A stretch of 34,449 bases of DNA. It comes from Bacteroidia bacterium (lineage in GTDB: Bacteria; Bacteroidota; Bacteroidia; Bacteroidales; UBA12481). Below the pieces are notes generated by a model. That model was not told the origin of the DNA, did not search any database, and saw nothing but the letters and a program-made list of their open reading frames with translations. A program made the translations under genes and the position numbers. The stretch is taken from the NCBI GenBank assembly GCA_026391235.1, contig JAPLDV010000534.1:1-34449 (forward strand), written 5' to 3'. Each line of letters starts with the position of its first letter. Within the stretch, counting starts at the first letter, position 1. Of the stretch, positions 32,623 to 34,449 are shown one piece after another.

Positions 32623-33942
32623 ATGTCCGTTCTGATTGTTGTTGCCGGAATTATCCTGTTGTTGGTTCTGATGCTGGTTTTCAAGCTGGATGCCTTTCTC
32701 TCCTTTGTTATTGTATCAATTGCTGTTGGGCTCGCGGAAGGGATGACGCTCCAAAATACTATCGGGTCAATTGAAAAAGGCATTGGAAATACACTGGGAT
32801 ATCTTGTGATCATTATCGGGTTTGGGGCCATGCTGGGAAAGCTGGTTGCCGAAAGCGGGGCCGCCCAAAGAATTACTGCTGGATTGATTGGTGCTTTTGG
32901 GCTGAAACATCTTCAATTGGCCGTGATGCTGACTGGTTTTATCATCGGTGTGCCCCTGTTTTACGATGTGGGATTTGTCATTCTGATACCCCTTGTCTTT
33001 ACGGTGTCTGTTTCGGCAAGGGTGCCATTGCTGTATGTCGGATTACCCATGCTGGCTTCCCTTTCGGTAACTCACGGCTTCCTGCCGCCGCATCCCGCAC
33101 CCACCGCTATTGCTGTTACCTTCGGAGCTGATATGGGAAAAACCATGTTGTATGGAATACTCATTGCCATTCCTGCCATTCTGTTGTCAGGGCCGGTTTT
33201 TTATAAATTGGTAAAGAAAGTGGATGCAACTCCCATGAATGAATTTGTGAACAGGGAACCATTGACCGATAAAGAATTGCCTGGTTTATGGGTGAGCATT
33301 TTTTCAGCATTGATGCCGGTCATCCTCATCGGATCTTCAACGGTTTTCAAAATATTCCTGTCCGAACAATCCCTGGCCGGGAAAATTGCAGGATCCATAG
33401 GAAACCCGGTGGTTGCCATGATTATCTCCCTCTTGTTTGCGATTTATGCGCTGGGCATTGCCAGAGGCCGTAAGATCGGTGATCTCATGAAGGGTATGAC
33501 TCATGCTGTTTCAAGCCTCACAAAGGTACTTCTTGTAATAGCCGGAGCCGGAGGGCTTAAAGAGATTCTCGTAGACAGCGGCGTCAGCCAGTCGATCGGC
33601 GAATCCCTGAGCAATACAGGGGTCTCTCCGCTTGTCCTGGGCTGGCTCATCGCCACCATACTCCGAATTTCCCTGGGTTCGGCAACCGTTGCCGGGATCA
33701 CTGCAGCCGGTATCGTGCTGCCACTTGTGCATAGCTCAGGCGTGAATCCCGAGCTGATGGTGATAGCCATCGGTTCTGGCAGCCTGATGACCGCGCATGT
33801 TAATGACGGAGGTTTCTGGCTGGTAAAGGAATATTTCAACCTCAGCATCATTGACACGCTGAAAACCTGGACCGTTATGGAGACCTGCATAGGAGTCACC
33901 GGACTGGCCGGGGTCCTGATAATGAATGCGCTGGTCTCCTGA
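32623..33942 (+). CDS. GntP-family gluconate:H+ symporter-like permease
   Basis: The 439-residue integral membrane protein has about 12-14 hydrophobic segments throughout, as in GntP/GntT permeases (expected length ~440). Family signatures visible are GFGAMLGKLVAESGAAQRI (about 66-84), GVPLFYDVGFVILIPL, SVTHGFLPPHPAPTAIA (about 149-165), and a C-terminal GSGSLMTAHVNDGGFWLVKEYF. Members import gluconate, or other sugar acids such as fructuronate, by proton symport. No gluconate kinase or dehydratase is next to it, so the cargo is uncertain; a pectin-derived sugar acid would suit the GH53 neighbour. The genes diverge and share a 179-bp intergenic region. Confidence 0.93.
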   Translation: MSVLIVVAGIILLLVLMLVFKLDAFLSFVIVSIAVGLAEGMTLQNTIGSIEKGIGNTLGYLVIIIGFGAMLGKLVAESGAAQRITAGLIGAFGLKHLQLAVMLTGFIIGVPLFYDVGFVILIPLVFTVSVSARVPLLYVGLPMLASLSVTHGFLPPHPAPTAIAVTFGADMGKTMLYGILIAIPAILLSGPVFYKLVKKVDATPMNEFVNREPLTDKELPGLWVSIFSALMPVILIGSSTVFKIFLSEQSLAGKIAGSIGNPVVAMIISLLFAIYALGIARGRKIGDLMKGMTHAVSSLTKVLLVIAGAGGLKEILVDSGVSQSIGESLSNTGVSPLVLGWLIATILRISLGSATVAGITAAGIVLPLVHSSGVNPELMVIAIGSGSLMTAHVNDGGFWLVKEYFNLSIIDTLKTWTVMETCIGVTGLAGVLIMNALVS

Positions 33943-34203
33943 AATGTTTTTAAATAGTAAGGATTTCGCTTCAAAGATATTTGGAGGGATTGGGAGTAAA
34001 TAAATGGTACAGCCGGATATCACATCTGGACGGAATTTCTGATCAGTCAAAGTCTATCAACGCCTTCATTACCCCATCCCGGTAACCGGCAACCCAATCG
34101 AACGCTTCCCGGGTCCTGCTGCATGGAAAACGACTGGCGTCCGAATTCCGGTATGCTGATTATCATAAGTTTCCCTCCCGGCTTCAACACAAATTTCTGA
34201 AAT
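33943..34203. other. Spacer before the TIR gene
   Basis: No confident gene is seen. On the minus strand one frame reads TREAFDWVAGYRDGVMKALIDFD followed by a stop near 34046, and an overlapping frame reads FVLKPGGKLMIISIPEF. Either could be a decayed protein end, but neither is assignable. No promoter box for the TIR gene is obvious. Confidence 0.35.
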
Positions 34204-34449
34204 ATGTCATCCGTTCTGCCCGGGTTCGAATACGACATTTTCATCAGCTATCGCCAGAAAGACAACAAGCACGACGGCTGGGTGACTGAGTTTGTTAATA
34301 ATCTGAAAGGGGAATTGGAGTCCACTTTTAAAGAAGAGATAAGTGTTTATTTTGATATTAATCCTCATGACGGTCTCTTAGAGACGCATGATGTGAATGC
34401 TTCTCTGAGGGAGAAACTGAAATGCCTGATTTTTGTTCCGATCATTTCT
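34204..34449 (+). CDS. TIR-domain protein (N-terminus only; runs off right edge)
   Basis: Eighty-two codons are present from the ATG at 34204. EYDIFISYRQKDNKHDGW at 9-26 is the first strand and loop of a TIR domain; then come FVNNLKGELES, ISVYFDINPHDGLLETHDV, and CLIFVPIIS. The NPHDGLLETH wording is like a known Bacteroidota TIR group that I recall as often joined to TPR or TolB-like domains. TIR domains act as NAD+ hydrolases or adaptors. The catalytic glutamate and the partner domains lie beyond the edge, so function is undecided. Confidence 0.88.
   Translation, partial: MSSVLPGFEYDIFISYRQKDNKHDGWVTEFVNNLKGELESTFKEEISVYFDINPHDGLLETHDVNASLREKLKCLIFVPIIS

Noticed and set aside
34047..34244. 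Minus-strand ORF with FVLKPGGKLMIISIP, reminiscent of a methyltransferase strand
   Set aside because: Only a short stretch is similar, the rest is unrelated, and another frame looks equally protein-like. No assignment is possible.

Overview
The window reads as a chromosomal segment of a Bacteroidota bacterium. Supporting signs are T9SS type A C-terminal sorting domains (5290-6957 and 31076-32443), a TonB-dependent receptor, a Y_Y_Y/propeller sensor kinase, and several upstream boxes of the Bacteroidota -7 type TAnnTTTG. I saw no rRNA, tRNA or CRISPR array. A serine hydrolase is cut by the left edge and a TIR-domain gene by the right edge.

Left part, 1-9500, is a scarred accessory region. After the partial serine hydrolase come a 99-bp transposase relic, a Fic gene broken by a deletion and a frameshift, and an RHS module on the minus strand. 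The module is a 5'-truncated RHS core with a variable toxin-like tip, a tightly coupled exported small protein (candidate immunity protein), and an orphan 383-bp duplicate of the core. It is joined to the end of a T9SS-secreted propeller-like protein. A second copy of the 99-bp relic, here part of a longer transposase remnant, a TPR-gene remnant, a DUF4143 ATPase and a broken lipoprotein gene follow.

The part from 9533 to 14616 holds carbohydrate-related exported proteins: a GHL6-like glycoside hydrolase, an alpha/beta-hydrolase esterase and a right-handed beta-helix protein. There is no SusC/SusD pair, so it is not a canonical polysaccharide utilisation locus.

The part from 14774 to 28729 is the most interesting: six plus-strand genes with gaps of 16 bp or less, or overlaps. 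In order they encode a membrane-anchored nSTAND-WD40 NTPase, a TonB-dependent receptor with an N-terminal TPR-like domain, a formyltransferase-fold enzyme, a nucleotide-transporter-like membrane protein fused to HEAT repeats, a periplasmic-propeller histidine kinase, and a small outer-membrane protein. The layout suggests one envelope-spanning sensing/transport machine. I do not recognise it as a named system, and its function is inference only.

The right part, 28726-34449, carries a 5'-truncated carboxypeptidase-regulatory-like protein, a DUF169 protein, a DUF2279 protein, a secreted GH53 endo-galactanase, a GntP-family permease, and the start of a TIR-domain protein. GH53, the beta-helix protein and the esterase are consistent with a plant-polymer (pectin/galactan) degrading lifestyle.
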